Origin: Isoptericola luteus
GTDB lineage: Bacteria; Actinomycetota; Actinomycetes; Actinomycetales; Cellulomonadaceae
Assembly (NCBI RefSeq): GCF_020297055.1
Contig: NZ_JAIXCQ010000001.1
Span: 569,610-633,609, forward strand
Reading direction: 5' to 3'
DNA length: 64,000 nt
Under the pieces are notes generated by a model. The model did no database searches and had not been told where the DNA came from. It saw only the letters and a list, made by a program, of their open reading frames with translations. The position numbers and the translations under genes are program-made. The number at the start of each line of letters is the position of its first letter. The stretch's first letter is position 1. This document shows, one piece after another, positions 1 through 7,520 of the stretch.

Positions 1-266
1 ATGCCGCGGGCGACGTCGGTGAAGAACGGGTTCGCGACGTCGAGCACGATCGCGCCGGCGGTGGTGATCGTGCCCGCCCGCAGCTGGCGGGCGGAACCGT
101 TCGGCACGAACTCGAGCTCGTCGATGGCGGCGACGACGCGCTCGCGGGTGGCGGGCGAGACGCGGTCGGGGCGGTTGAGGACGTTCGAGACCGTGCCGAC
201 GGAGACCCGAGCCAGGCGGGCGACGTCGCTGATGGAGGCGCGGCGTCGCGGTGCGGTCGTGGTCAT
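1..266 (-). CDS. LacI-family regulator, N-terminal part (runs off the window)
   Basis: The first 88 codons show a LacI helix-turn-helix (ISDVARLARVSVGTVSNVLN, about residues 11-30), the hinge region (RQLRAG) and the start of the periplasmic-binding-like domain (IVLDVANPFFTDVARG). The rest lies outside the window. The start is the ATG at 264-266, preceded by GGAGCACCC as a weak ribosome site. It is transcribed away from the rhamnose genes, and two matching operators (TGAAMCGATTCA) lie at the rhaM and rhaI promoters, so it is the likely rhamnose-responsive repressor. The ligand is inferred from position; family membership is clear from the sequence. Confidence 0.9.
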   Translation of the reverse strand, partial: MTTTAPRRRASISDVARLARVSVGTVSNVLNRPDRVSPATRERVVAAIDELEFVPNGSARQLRAGTITTAGAIVLDVANPFFTDVARG

Positions 267-345
267 GGTGGGTGCTCCTCGTGGTCCGGGCGCCACGTCG
301 CGCCGTCGCCCCAGGGTACGGGCAGCCGGGCGGCGACGGGCCTGC

Positions 346-370
346 TAGGTTCGCGTGATGAACCGATTCA
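346..370 (+). promoter_or_regulatory. rhaM leaderless -10 box and LacI-type operator
   Basis: TAGGTT at 346-351 ends 7 nt before the ATG at 358, as expected for a leaderless transcript. The near-palindrome TGAACCGATTCA at 359-370 covers the first rhaM codons and differs by one base from the operator at 1073-1084. This suggests one LacI protein controls both transcripts. No binding data; inferred from pattern. Confidence 0.55.
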
Positions 371-732
371 CAGGGGACGGTGCGACGACGCACGTCTGCT
401 TCGTGTCGCGGGTGCGGCCCGACCGGCTCGACGAGTATCGCGCTGCCCACGCCGCCGTCTGGCCCGAGATGCTCGAGGCCCTCGCCGAGACCGGCTGGCA
501 CGACTACCGGCTGTTCCTCGGCGCCGACGGGTTGCTCGTCGGCGTCCTGCGCACCGACGACTATGCGCGCGCGCAGCGGGACATGGCCGCGCGCGAGGTC
601 AACGACCGGTGGCAGGCGCAGATGAAGGACTTCTTCCTGCCCGCCGACGGTCGGCCCGACGAGGGGTTCGTCCAGCTCGAGGAGGTCTTCCACCTGGAGT
701 CGCAGCTCGAGGACGCCCGCCGTCAGCGCTGA
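358..732 (+). CDS. rhaM: L-rhamnose mutarotase
   Basis: The protein of about 124 residues is the usual size for RhaM (DUF718), a dimeric alpha/beta barrel that interconverts alpha- and beta-L-rhamnose so the isomerase receives its preferred anomer. Family signatures seen include VRPDRLDEYRAAHAAVWPEM near residues 20-40 with the conserved His/Trp, and the DYRLFL strand. A GTG lies one codon upstream at 355, but the ATG at 358 fits a leaderless start 7 nt after TAGGTT. It precedes the rhaI operon and is separated from it by the 50-bp palindrome array. Confidence 0.92.
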   Translation: MNRFTGDGATTHVCFVSRVRPDRLDEYRAAHAAVWPEMLEALAETGWHDYRLFLGADGLLVGVLRTDDYARAQRDMAAREVNDRWQAQMKDFFLPADGRPDEGFVQLEEVFHLESQLEDARRQR

Positions 733-740
733 ACCGCCGC

Positions 741-1034
741 GACCTGTCAGGACGAGGGCCACGAAGACGTGCACGTGACCCTGACAGGTCGCAGCGCCCG
801 GGAGCTGTCAGGACGAGGACCACGAAGACGTGCACGTGACCCTGACAGGTCGCAGCGCCCGGGAGCTGTCAGGACGAGGGCGATGAAGACGTGCACGTGG
901 CCCTGACAGGTCGCAGCGCCCGGGAGCTGTCAGGACGAGGGCGATGAATACGTGCACGTGGCCCTGACAGGTCGCAGCGCCCGGGAGCTGTCAGGACGAG
1001 GATCACGAAGACGTGCACGTGACCCTGACGCGAC
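741..1034. repeat. Array of five 50-bp palindromic elements (family 1)
   Basis: Five copies at 741-790, 802-851, 863-912, 924-973 and 985-1034 have an exact 61-bp period: a 50-bp element plus a conserved 11-bp spacer (GCAGCGCCCGG). Each element has 11-bp inverted arms (GAGCTGTCAGG ... CCTGACAGGTC type) around a 28-bp core holding the self-complementary ACGTGCACGT. The last right arm is decayed (CCTGACGCGAC). The array fills the gap between rhaM and the rhaI promoter. The same 50-bp element recurs at 31016, 51780, 55755 and 59995. Confidence 0.95.
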
Positions 1035-1042
1035 GCAGGCGG

Positions 1043-1084
1043 TTGACGACGGCCGGCGCCGACCTTACGCTATGAAACGATTCA
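1043..1084 (+). promoter_or_regulatory. rhaI operon promoter with LacI-type operator
   Basis: TTGACG (1043-1048), a 17-bp spacer and TACGCT (1066-1071) form a near-consensus sigma-70 type promoter. The predicted start near 1078 lies inside the operator-like TGAAACGATTCA (1073-1084), a position suited to repression. The matching site in rhaM (359-370) supports a shared LacI regulator. The 5' untranslated region to the rhaI ATG is about 80 nt. Confidence 0.7.
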
Positions 1085-1158
1085 AGCCACGTGGTCGACA
1101 CGTCGACGACGATGGGCCGCACATCGTCGCGCGACGGAGCGTGACCGAGGAGGAAGAG

Positions 1159-2340
1159 ATGACGGTGAGGACGCCCGTGCTCGACGCGCGGCTGCGCAAG
1201 GCGCTCGGTGAGCAGACGATCGAGCTGCCCTCGTGGGCGTTCGGCAACTCCGGCACCCGGTTCAAGGTGTTCAGCACACCGGGGACGCCGCGGGACCCGT
1301 ACGAGAAGATCGCGGACGCCGCCCAGGTGCATCGCCACACCGGGATCGCGCCGCGGGTCTCGCTGCACATCCCGTGGGACCTGGTCGACGACTTCACCGA
1401 CCTGGCCCGGCACGCCCAGGAGCACGGCGTGACCATCGGGATGATCAACTCGAACCTGTTCCAGGACGACGACTACAAGCTCGGCTCGCTCACCCACGCC
1501 GACCCGGCGGTGCGCCGCAAGGCGGTCGCCCACCACGTGCAGTGCGTCGACGTCATGCGGGCCACGGGCTCGACGGAGCTGAAGGTCTGGCTGCCGGACG
1601 GCACCAACTACCCCGGCCAGGACTCGATCCGCGCCCGGCAGGACCGGCTCGCGGAGTCGCTCGCGGAGATCTACGCGGCGCTGGACGACGACCACCGGAT
1701 GGTGCTCGAGTACAAGTTCTTCGAGCCGGCGTTCTACCACACGGACGTGCCCGACTGGGGCACGTCGCTGCTGCACTGCCTGGCGCTGGGCCCCAAGGCG
1801 AAGGTCGTCCTCGACACGGGCCACCACGCGCCGGGGACCAACATCGAGTTCATCGTCGCGCAGCTGCTGCGGCAGGGCCGGCTCGGCGCGTTCGACTTCA
1901 ACTCGCGCTTCTACGCCGACGACGACCTCATGGTGGGCGCGGCCGACCCGTTCCAGCTCTTCCGGATCATGCACGAGATCGTCCAGGCCGACGCGCTGCG
2001 TCCCGACTCCGGTGTGAACTACATGCTCGACCAGTGCCACAACATCGAGGAGAAGATCCCCGGCCAGATCCGGTCGGTGATGAACGTGCAGGAGGCCACG
2101 GCCAAGGCGTTGCTCGTCGACGGCGAGGCGCTCACCGCCGCGCAGCACGCGGGCGAGGTGCTCGGCGCGCACGGCATCCTCATGGACGCCTACAACACCG
2201 ACGTTCGCGGGCTCCTCGCCGAGCTGCGGGCCGAACAGGGGCTCGCCGCCGACCCGATGAGGGCCTTCGCCGACTCCGGGTACGCGGCGAGGACCGCGGC
2301 CGAGCGCGTGGGTGGCCGGCAGGCCGGCTGGGGCGCCTGA
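1159..2340 (+). CDS. rhaI: L-rhamnose isomerase
   Basis: The 393-residue protein matches the RhaI (Pseudomonas stutzeri-like) xylose-isomerase-fold class rather than enterobacterial RhaA. It converts L-rhamnose to L-rhamnulose using divalent metal. Metal/active-site segments are visible: KVWLPDGTNYPGQ, MVLEYKFFEPAFYHT with the metal-binding Glu, VVLDTGHHAPGTNIE, and FDFNSRFYADDDL with the Asp ligands. The open frame extends upstream through the palindrome array, but the ATG at 1159 has a strong ribosome site (GAGGAGG at 1147-1153) and fits the family N-terminus. It heads the operon rhaI-esterase-rhaEW-rhaB. Confidence 0.95.
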   Translation: MTVRTPVLDARLRKALGEQTIELPSWAFGNSGTRFKVFSTPGTPRDPYEKIADAAQVHRHTGIAPRVSLHIPWDLVDDFTDLARHAQEHGVTIGMINSNLFQDDDYKLGSLTHADPAVRRKAVAHHVQCVDVMRATGSTELKVWLPDGTNYPGQDSIRARQDRLAESLAEIYAALDDDHRMVLEYKFFEPAFYHTDVPDWGTSLLHCLALGPKAKVVLDTGHHAPGTNIEFIVAQLLRQGRLGAFDFNSRFYADDDLMVGAADPFQLFRIMHEIVQADALRPDSGVNYMLDQCHNIEEKIPGQIRSVMNVQEATAKALLVDGEALTAAQHAGEVLGAHGILMDAYNTDVRGLLAELRAEQGLAADPMRAFADSGYAARTAAERVGGRQAGWGA

Positions 2341-2342
2341 CG

Positions 2343-3257
2343 ATGACGACGACGGGAACGACGTCGCGCACCACCACGGTGGCCGACCGGCTGCTCGACG
2401 GCCCGCACGGCGCGCTGCCGGTGCGCGTCTACACGCCGGCGACGACGCCGGTCGCCGGCCTCGTGTGGGCGCACGGCGGCGGGTTCGCCCGCGGCGACCT
2501 CGACATGCACGAGGCCGACGGCGTCGCGCGAGGGCTGGCGGCGGCCGGCGTCCTCGTCGTCAGCGTCGACTACCGGCTCGTGCCCCCGATCGACGAGGAC
2601 GCCGCACGGGACGGCGCGGGCCCCGGCCCGATGGGCGTGCGGGGCGTCCGCTTCCCGGTGCCCTCCGAGGAGGTCGGGTTCGCCTTCGACTGGGCGCGAG
2701 GTGGTGCGGCCGGCCTCGACGTGGCGCCGGACCGGTGGTCGATCGGCGGGGCGAGCGCGGGCGGCAACCTCGCGGCGGGGGCGTCCCTTCGGCTGCGCGA
2801 CGCCGGCACCCCGGTGCGCAGCGTCGTGCTGGCGTACCCGGTGGCCCACTACGCCCTCCCGCCGCACTCGGACGAGCTCGCCGCCAAGGTGGCGGCGGTC
2901 GGCGGCAGCTTCCCGCCCGCGCTGGTCGCGGCGATGAACGACAACTACCTCGGCCATCCCGACGGCCCGACGTCGCCGTACGCGTTCCCCGGCGGCCGCG
3001 GCGTGGACGACCTGCGCGGCCTGCCGCCGACGTTCGTCCTGACCTCGGACACCGACGGCCTGCGCTCCTCCGGCGAGGCGTACGCGGCCGAGCTGGCCGC
3101 GGCGGGCGTGGACGTGCTGCTCGTCCGCGAGGACGGCACGCGGCACGGTCACCTCAACCAGCCCGACGACCCCGCGTGCGCGCGCAGCATCGCGCGCCTC
3201 GCCGCGTGGCTCACCACGGACGCGCTCGCGGGCACCTCGCACGAGCCGCCGTCCTGA
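2343..3257 (+). CDS. Alpha/beta hydrolase (HSL-type esterase) in the rhamnose operon
   Basis: This 304-residue protein has the hormone-sensitive-lipase family signature: oxyanion loop HGGGF (about residues 42-46), nucleophile elbow GGASAGG with catalytic Ser, SDTDGLR with the candidate Asp, and RHGH with the candidate His near the C terminus. No signal peptide is seen, so it is probably cytoplasmic. It starts 2 nt after the rhaI stop. Lying between rhamnose isomerase and aldolase, it may remove acyl or acetyl groups from imported rhamnose-containing pectin fragments; that substrate is inference from context. Confidence 0.85.
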   Translation: MTTTGTTSRTTTVADRLLDGPHGALPVRVYTPATTPVAGLVWAHGGGFARGDLDMHEADGVARGLAAAGVLVVSVDYRLVPPIDEDAARDGAGPGPMGVRGVRFPVPSEEVGFAFDWARGGAAGLDVAPDRWSIGGASAGGNLAAGASLRLRDAGTPVRSVVLAYPVAHYALPPHSDELAAKVAAVGGSFPPALVAAMNDNYLGHPDGPTSPYAFPGGRGVDDLRGLPPTFVLTSDTDGLRSSGEAYAAELAAAGVDVLLVREDGTRHGHLNQPDDPACARSIARLAAWLTTDALAGTSHEPPS

Positions 3258-3312
3258 CGCGGCCGCGCCGCGCGACCCCGTCCCGACCAGACCTTCATCC
3301 TCCGGAGCACCG

Positions 3313-5379
3313 ATGACGAACCCCACCATCCATCCGACGGTCGCGTCGCTCGTCGAGCGGTCGAACCGCCTCGGCGCCGACCCCCGCAACACCAACTACG
3401 CCGGTGGCAACACCTCCGCCAAGGGGATCGAGAAGGACCCGGTCACCGGGCAGGACGTCGAGCTGCTGTGGGTCAAGGGGTCCGGCGGCGACCTCGGCAC
3501 CCTGACCGACAAAGGTCTCGCCGTCCTGCGCCTGGACCGGCTGCGCGCCCTCACCGAGGTGTATCCGGGCGTCGAGCGCGAGGACGAGATGGTGGCGGCG
3601 TTCGACTACTGCCTGCACGGCAAGGGCGGCGCGGCACCCAGCATCGACACGGCCATGCACGGCCTGGTCGACGCCGCGCACGTCGACCATCTGCACCCGG
3701 ACGCGGGCATCGCGATCGCGACCGCCGCGGACGGCCCCGCGCTGACCGAGGCGATCTTCGGCGCCAAGGTCGTGTGGGTGCCGTGGCGACGCCCGGGCTT
3801 CCAGCTCGGCCTGGACATCGCCGAGGTCAGGGCGGCGCACCCCGAGGCGATCGGCACCGTCCTCGGCGGCCACGGCATCACCGCGTGGGGCGACACGGCG
3901 CAGGAGGCCGAGGGGAACTCGCTGTGGATCATCGAGACCGCCGCGGCGTACATCGAGGCGCACGGGCGACCCGAGCCCTTCGGGCCTGCGCTCGAGGGCC
4001 ACGGCGCCCTTCCCGACGACGAGCGCCGAGCCAAGGCCGCCGCGCTCGCCCCGCACCTGCGCGCCGTCGCGTCGCACGACAGGCCGCAGGTGGGCCACTT
4101 CACGGACGACGACGACGTCCTCGACTTCCTGGGGAGCGCCGAGCACCCGCGCCTGGCGGAGCTGGGCACGAGCTGCCCCGACCACTTCCTGCGCACCAAG
4201 GTGAAGCCGCTGGTCGTGGACCTGCCGGCCACCGCGACGGTCGAGGAGATCGTCGGGCGGCTCCCCGAGCTGCACGAGGCGTACCGCGCCGACTACACGG
4301 CGTACTACGAGCGCGGCGCCGCGGAGGCTCGCGCGCGCGGCGAGGAGCCGCCCGCGATGCGCGGCGCGGACCCCGCGATCGTGCTGGTGCCCGGCGTGGG
4401 CATGTTCTCCTACGGCGCGGACAAGCAGACCGCGCGGGTGGCGGGGGAGTTCTACGTCAACGCGATCCACGTGATGCGCGGTGCGGAGGCGCTGTCCACC
4501 TACGCCCCGATCGACGAGTCGGAGAAGTTCCGCATCGAGTACTGGGCGCTCGAGGAGGCGAAGCTCCGGCGCAAGCCGGCGCCCAAGCCGCTCGCGACCC
4601 GCATCGCGTTCGTCACCGGCGCGGCGTCCGGCATCGGCAAGGCCATCGCGACCCGCCTCGCGGCGGAGGGCGCGTGCGTCGTCGTCGCCGACCTGGACCT
4701 GGCCAAGGCGCAGGCCGCCGCGGCCGAGCTGGGTTCGACCGACGTGGCCGTCGGGCTGGCGGCGAACGTCGCCGACGAGGCCGCGGTGCAGGCCGCGCTG
4801 CGCGAGGCCGTCCTCGCCTTCGGCGGCGTCGACATCGTGGTGAACAACGCCGGCCTGTCGCTGAGCAGGTCGCTGTTCGACACCACCGAGGCGGACTGGG
4901 ACCTGCAGCACGACGTCATGGCCAAGGGATCGTTCCTCGTGGCCAAGAACGCCGCGCGCATCCTCGTGGACCAGCAGCTCGGCGGCGACATCGTCTACAT
5001 CTCGTCGAAGAACTCCGTCTTCGCCGGCCCCAACAACATCGCGTACTCGGCCACCAAGGCCGACCAGGCGCACCAGGTGCGGCTGCTTGCCGCCGAGCTC
5101 GGCGAGCACGGCATCAAGGTCAACGGCATCAACCCCGACGGCGTGGTGCGCGGCTCCGGCATCTTCGCCTCCGGCTGGGGCGCCAACCGTGCCAAGACGT
5201 ACGGCATCGAGGAGCAGGACCTGGGCGCGTTCTACGCCCAGCGCACGCTGCTCAAGCGCGAGGTGCTGCCCGAGCACGTCGCCAACGCGGTGTACGCGCT
5301 GTGCACGGCCGACTTCTCGCACACCACCGGCCTGCACGTCCCCGTCGACGCCGGCGTGGCGCAGGCGTTCCTGCGATGA
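3313..5379 (+). CDS. rhaEW: Bifunctional rhamnulose-1-phosphate aldolase / lactaldehyde dehydrogenase (RhaEW type)
   Basis: At 688 residues it has two domains. The N-terminal class II aldolase part (about 1-410) carries NTNYAGGNTSAKG and the metal-binding HVDHLHPD and GGHGITAWGD motifs. The C-terminal short-chain dehydrogenase (about 430-688) carries VTGAASGIGKA for NAD binding, NNAG, and the SSKNS/YSATK catalytic Ser-Tyr-Lys set (Tyr about 578, Lys about 582). The fusion splits L-rhamnulose 1-phosphate to DHAP and L-lactaldehyde and oxidises the latter to lactate, as known for RhaEW proteins. Lactate produced here could feed the lutABC system at 30.6-33.8 kb. The rhaB start overlaps its stop by 4 nt. 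Confidence 0.93.
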   Translation: MTNPTIHPTVASLVERSNRLGADPRNTNYAGGNTSAKGIEKDPVTGQDVELLWVKGSGGDLGTLTDKGLAVLRLDRLRALTEVYPGVEREDEMVAAFDYCLHGKGGAAPSIDTAMHGLVDAAHVDHLHPDAGIAIATAADGPALTEAIFGAKVVWVPWRRPGFQLGLDIAEVRAAHPEAIGTVLGGHGITAWGDTAQEAEGNSLWIIETAAAYIEAHGRPEPFGPALEGHGALPDDERRAKAAALAPHLRAVASHDRPQVGHFTDDDDVLDFLGSAEHPRLAELGTSCPDHFLRTKVKPLVVDLPATATVEEIVGRLPELHEAYRADYTAYYERGAAEARARGEEPPAMRGADPAIVLVPGVGMFSYGADKQTARVAGEFYVNAIHVMRGAEALSTYAPIDESEKFRIEYWALEEAKLRRKPAPKPLATRIAFVTGAASGIGKAIATRLAAEGACVVVADLDLAKAQAAAAELGSTDVAVGLAANVADEAAVQAALREAVLAFGGVDIVVNNAGLSLSRSLFDTTEADWDLQHDVMAKGSFLVAKNAARILVDQQLGGDIVYISSKNSVFAGPNNIAYSATKADQAHQVRLLAAELGEHGIKVNGINPDGVVRGSGIFASGWGANRAKTYGIEEQDLGAFYAQRTLLKREVLPEHVANAVYALCTADFSHTTGLHVPVDAGVAQAFLR

Positions 5380-6824
5380 CCGGCGCGTCGGCCGGCCGCC
5401 GGGCGGCGGGCACCTTCGCCGCCGTCGACCTGGGCGCCACCAGCGGGCGCGTGATCCTCGGCCGGTTCGGCGGTCGCGACGGGTTGCGGCTGCAGCACGT
5501 CGCCCGCTTCCCGAACGATCCGGTCCGCACCCCCGACGGCCTGCACTGGAACCTGTTGGAGCTGTACCGGCAGGTGGTCGAAGGGCTCGCCGCGGCGGAG
5601 CGCGAGGCGCCGGGGGAGATCCTCGGCGTCGGGATCGACTCGTGGGCGGTGGACTACGGGCTGCTGCGCGGCGGCCGGCTGCTGGGCCTGCCGTACCACT
5701 ACCGGGACCGGCGCACGGCCGACGGCGTGGCGCGGGTGCACGCCCGCGTGGACGCCGCCACGCTGTACACCCGCAACGGGCTGCAGCACCTGCCGTTCAC
5801 CACGGTGTTCCAGCTCGCCTCGGAGGGCCCCCTGCTCGGCCTCGCCGACCGGCTGCTGCTGGTGCCCGACCTGCTGGCGCACTGGCTCACCGGCGCGGAG
5901 GTCGCCGAGCGCACCAACGCCTCCACCACCGGGCTGCTCGACGCGCGCACGGGCCAGTGGGACACGGCCCTCGCGGCGGAGCTCGGGATCCCGGCCGCGA
6001 TCCTCCCCGGCCTGGTGGACCCCGGCGCGTCGCTCGGCGTGCTCGCGCCCGACGTCGCCCGGCTGGTGGGCCGGGCGCTGGCCGTCACCGCCGTCGGCTC
6101 CCACGACACGGCGTCTGCCGTCGTCGCGGTCCCGACGACCGACCGGGACGTCGCCTACGTGTCGTGCGGCACCTGGGGGCTGGTGGGGCTCGAGCTCGAC
6201 GCGCCCGTGCTCACCGAGGAGGCGCGCCTCGCGGGCTTCACCAACGAGCGCGGCGTGGACGGCCGTACCCGGTTCCTGCACAACGTCATGGGCCTGTGGC
6301 TGCTGAGCGAGTCGATCCGCACGTGGGAGCCAGGGGCGACCACGGCGCAGCGGTCCAGCACCCTGGCGCAGCTCCTCGCCGAGGCCGCGCACATCTCCGC
6401 GCCGGTCACGCTCTTCGACGTCGACGACCCGCGCTTCCTGCCGCCGGGTGACGTCCCCGGACGCATCGCCGACTGGTGCCGGGAGCACGACCAGCCCGTG
6501 CCGGCCACGCGCGGGGAGTACGTGCGCAGCATCGTGGAGAGCCTGGCGCAGGCGTTCGCGGACGCCGTCCGGGCGGCGGCGAGCCTCGCCGGACGCACCG
6601 TGTCGACCATCCACGTGGTGGGGGGCGGCGCGCAGAACACGCTGCTGTGCCAGGCGACGGCGGACCGCTCGGGGCTGCCCGTCGTGGCCGGGCCGGTCGA
6701 GGCCACCGCTGTCGGGAACCTGCTGGTGCAGGCGCGCGCCGACGGCCTCGTGGACGGCGGGCTGGAGGACCTGCGGGCGCTCGTCGCCGCAGCGTTCACG
6801 CCCGAGCGCTACATGCCGCGGTAG
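5376..6824 (+). CDS. rhaB: L-rhamnulokinase
   Basis: This FGGY-family sugar kinase of 482 residues phosphorylates L-rhamnulose at O1 with ATP. The N-terminal AAVDLGATSGRVILG is the characteristic RhaB phosphate-binding strand-turn (DLGATSGR is typical for rhamnulokinases), followed by VGIDSWAVDYGLL with the catalytic Asp and VVGGGAQNTLLCQ in the C-terminal ATP domain. Start ATG 5376 overlaps the rhaEW stop (ATGA), indicating translational coupling. Its last 16 bp overlap the 3' end of the convergent ATPase gene. Confidence 0.93.
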   Translation: MTGASAGRRAAGTFAAVDLGATSGRVILGRFGGRDGLRLQHVARFPNDPVRTPDGLHWNLLELYRQVVEGLAAAEREAPGEILGVGIDSWAVDYGLLRGGRLLGLPYHYRDRRTADGVARVHARVDAATLYTRNGLQHLPFTTVFQLASEGPLLGLADRLLLVPDLLAHWLTGAEVAERTNASTTGLLDARTGQWDTALAAELGIPAAILPGLVDPGASLGVLAPDVARLVGRALAVTAVGSHDTASAVVAVPTTDRDVAYVSCGTWGLVGLELDAPVLTEEARLAGFTNERGVDGRTRFLHNVMGLWLLSESIRTWEPGATTAQRSSTLAQLLAEAAHISAPVTLFDVDDPRFLPPGDVPGRIADWCREHDQPVPATRGEYVRSIVESLAQAFADAVRAAASLAGRTVSTIHVVGGGAQNTLLCQATADRSGLPVVAGPVEATAVGNLLVQARADGLVDGGLEDLRALVAAAFTPERYMPR

Positions 6825-7330
6825 CCGCGGCTCCTCGGCGCCCCGCTGGAGACCAGGCGGGCCGGCCCCGCGGCCGGTGCCGGCACGGGGGCCGCGAACT
6901 GGGCCCACACGTGCTTCTCGCCGTGGTCGGTGCGGTACCAGCCGACCTGGTCCGCGACCCTCCGGGCGATGCGCAGGCCGTGGCCGCCCTGCCCCGGCTC
7001 GCGGTCGTGGGGCACGACGGGCGGCGCCTCGGGGCTGCGGTCGACGACGTCCAGCACCGCGACCCGCCCGTCGCAGAGCAGCCGCGCGACGACCGGCGGC
7101 CGCGCGTGCTCGAGCGCGTTCGCGACGAGCTCGCTCGCGACGAGCACCATGCGCTGCCGTCCGGTGAGGCCGCCGACGTCGTCGGACGGGCCGACCTGGG
7201 CCGCGGGGCAGTGGCACGGCAGCCGGGAGTCCAGGCCAGCGCGCACGTCGGCGAGCTCGTCGACGCTGCGCACCGTCCACGACCCGACGAGGTCGAGCCG
7301 CCCGACGGGGGCGCCCTCGACCGGGGTCAC
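6809..7330 (-). CDS. RsbW/SpoIIAB-like histidine-kinase-fold ATPase
   Basis: A soluble single HATPase domain of about 173 residues with the N box (SELVANALEHA), a G1-like VVDRSPEAPPV and a G2-like GGHGLRIARRVADQVG. Such stand-alone GHKL proteins in actinobacteria act as anti-sigma or anti-anti-sigma switch kinases. No sigma factor or antagonist gene is adjacent, so the target is unknown. The open frame continues far upstream, but GTG 7330 gives the usual length; an ATG at 7350 is out of frame. It converges on rhaB with a 16-bp overlap. Confidence 0.8.
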   Translation of the reverse strand: MTPVEGAPVGRLDLVGSWTVRSVDELADVRAGLDSRLPCHCPAAQVGPSDDVGGLTGRQRMVLVASELVANALEHARPPVVARLLCDGRVAVLDVVDRSPEAPPVVPHDREPGQGGHGLRIARRVADQVGWYRTDHGEKHVWAQFAAPVPAPAAGPARLVSSGAPRSRGYRGM

Positions 7331-7464
7331 GGGCGCACGTCCGGAACCATGCAGCCTCCTGTGGCCACGGGGATAGGGGTGCTTTCCGAGGGCCGCGACA
7401 GCGACCGGATCCGTCGTCGACCCTACTGCGCCCGCGCGTGTGTCGCGCGCGCTACGGCCTCCTC

Positions 7465-7513
7465 GCCGTGAGCACGCCGTCGGGGCGGAGGGGCCCGACG
7501 GCGTGCTCACGGC
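7465..7513. terminator. 49-bp perfect hairpin downstream of the pectinase gene
   Basis: Perfect 20-bp arms (GCCGTGAGCACGCCGTCGGG at 7465-7484 and its complement at 7494-7513) enclose a 9-nt GC-rich loop. It starts 8 nt beyond the stop of the PL1/CE8 gene, fitting a transcription terminator without a U-tract. The GTGAGC start of the arm recalls the 62-bp element family, but the rest differs. Confidence 0.7.
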
Positions 7514-7520
7514 GCGTCGC

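Noticed and set aside
741-1034. Regular 61-bp repeats that could be taken for a CRISPR array
   Set aside because: The 11-bp spacers are identical rather than variable, the repeat unit is 50 bp with long internal symmetry, and no cas genes are present.
952-1158. Upstream extension of the rhaI frame through the repeat array as a longer N-terminus
   Set aside because: The family N-terminus begins near the ATG at 1159, which has a strong ribosome site, and a clear promoter lies inside the extension.
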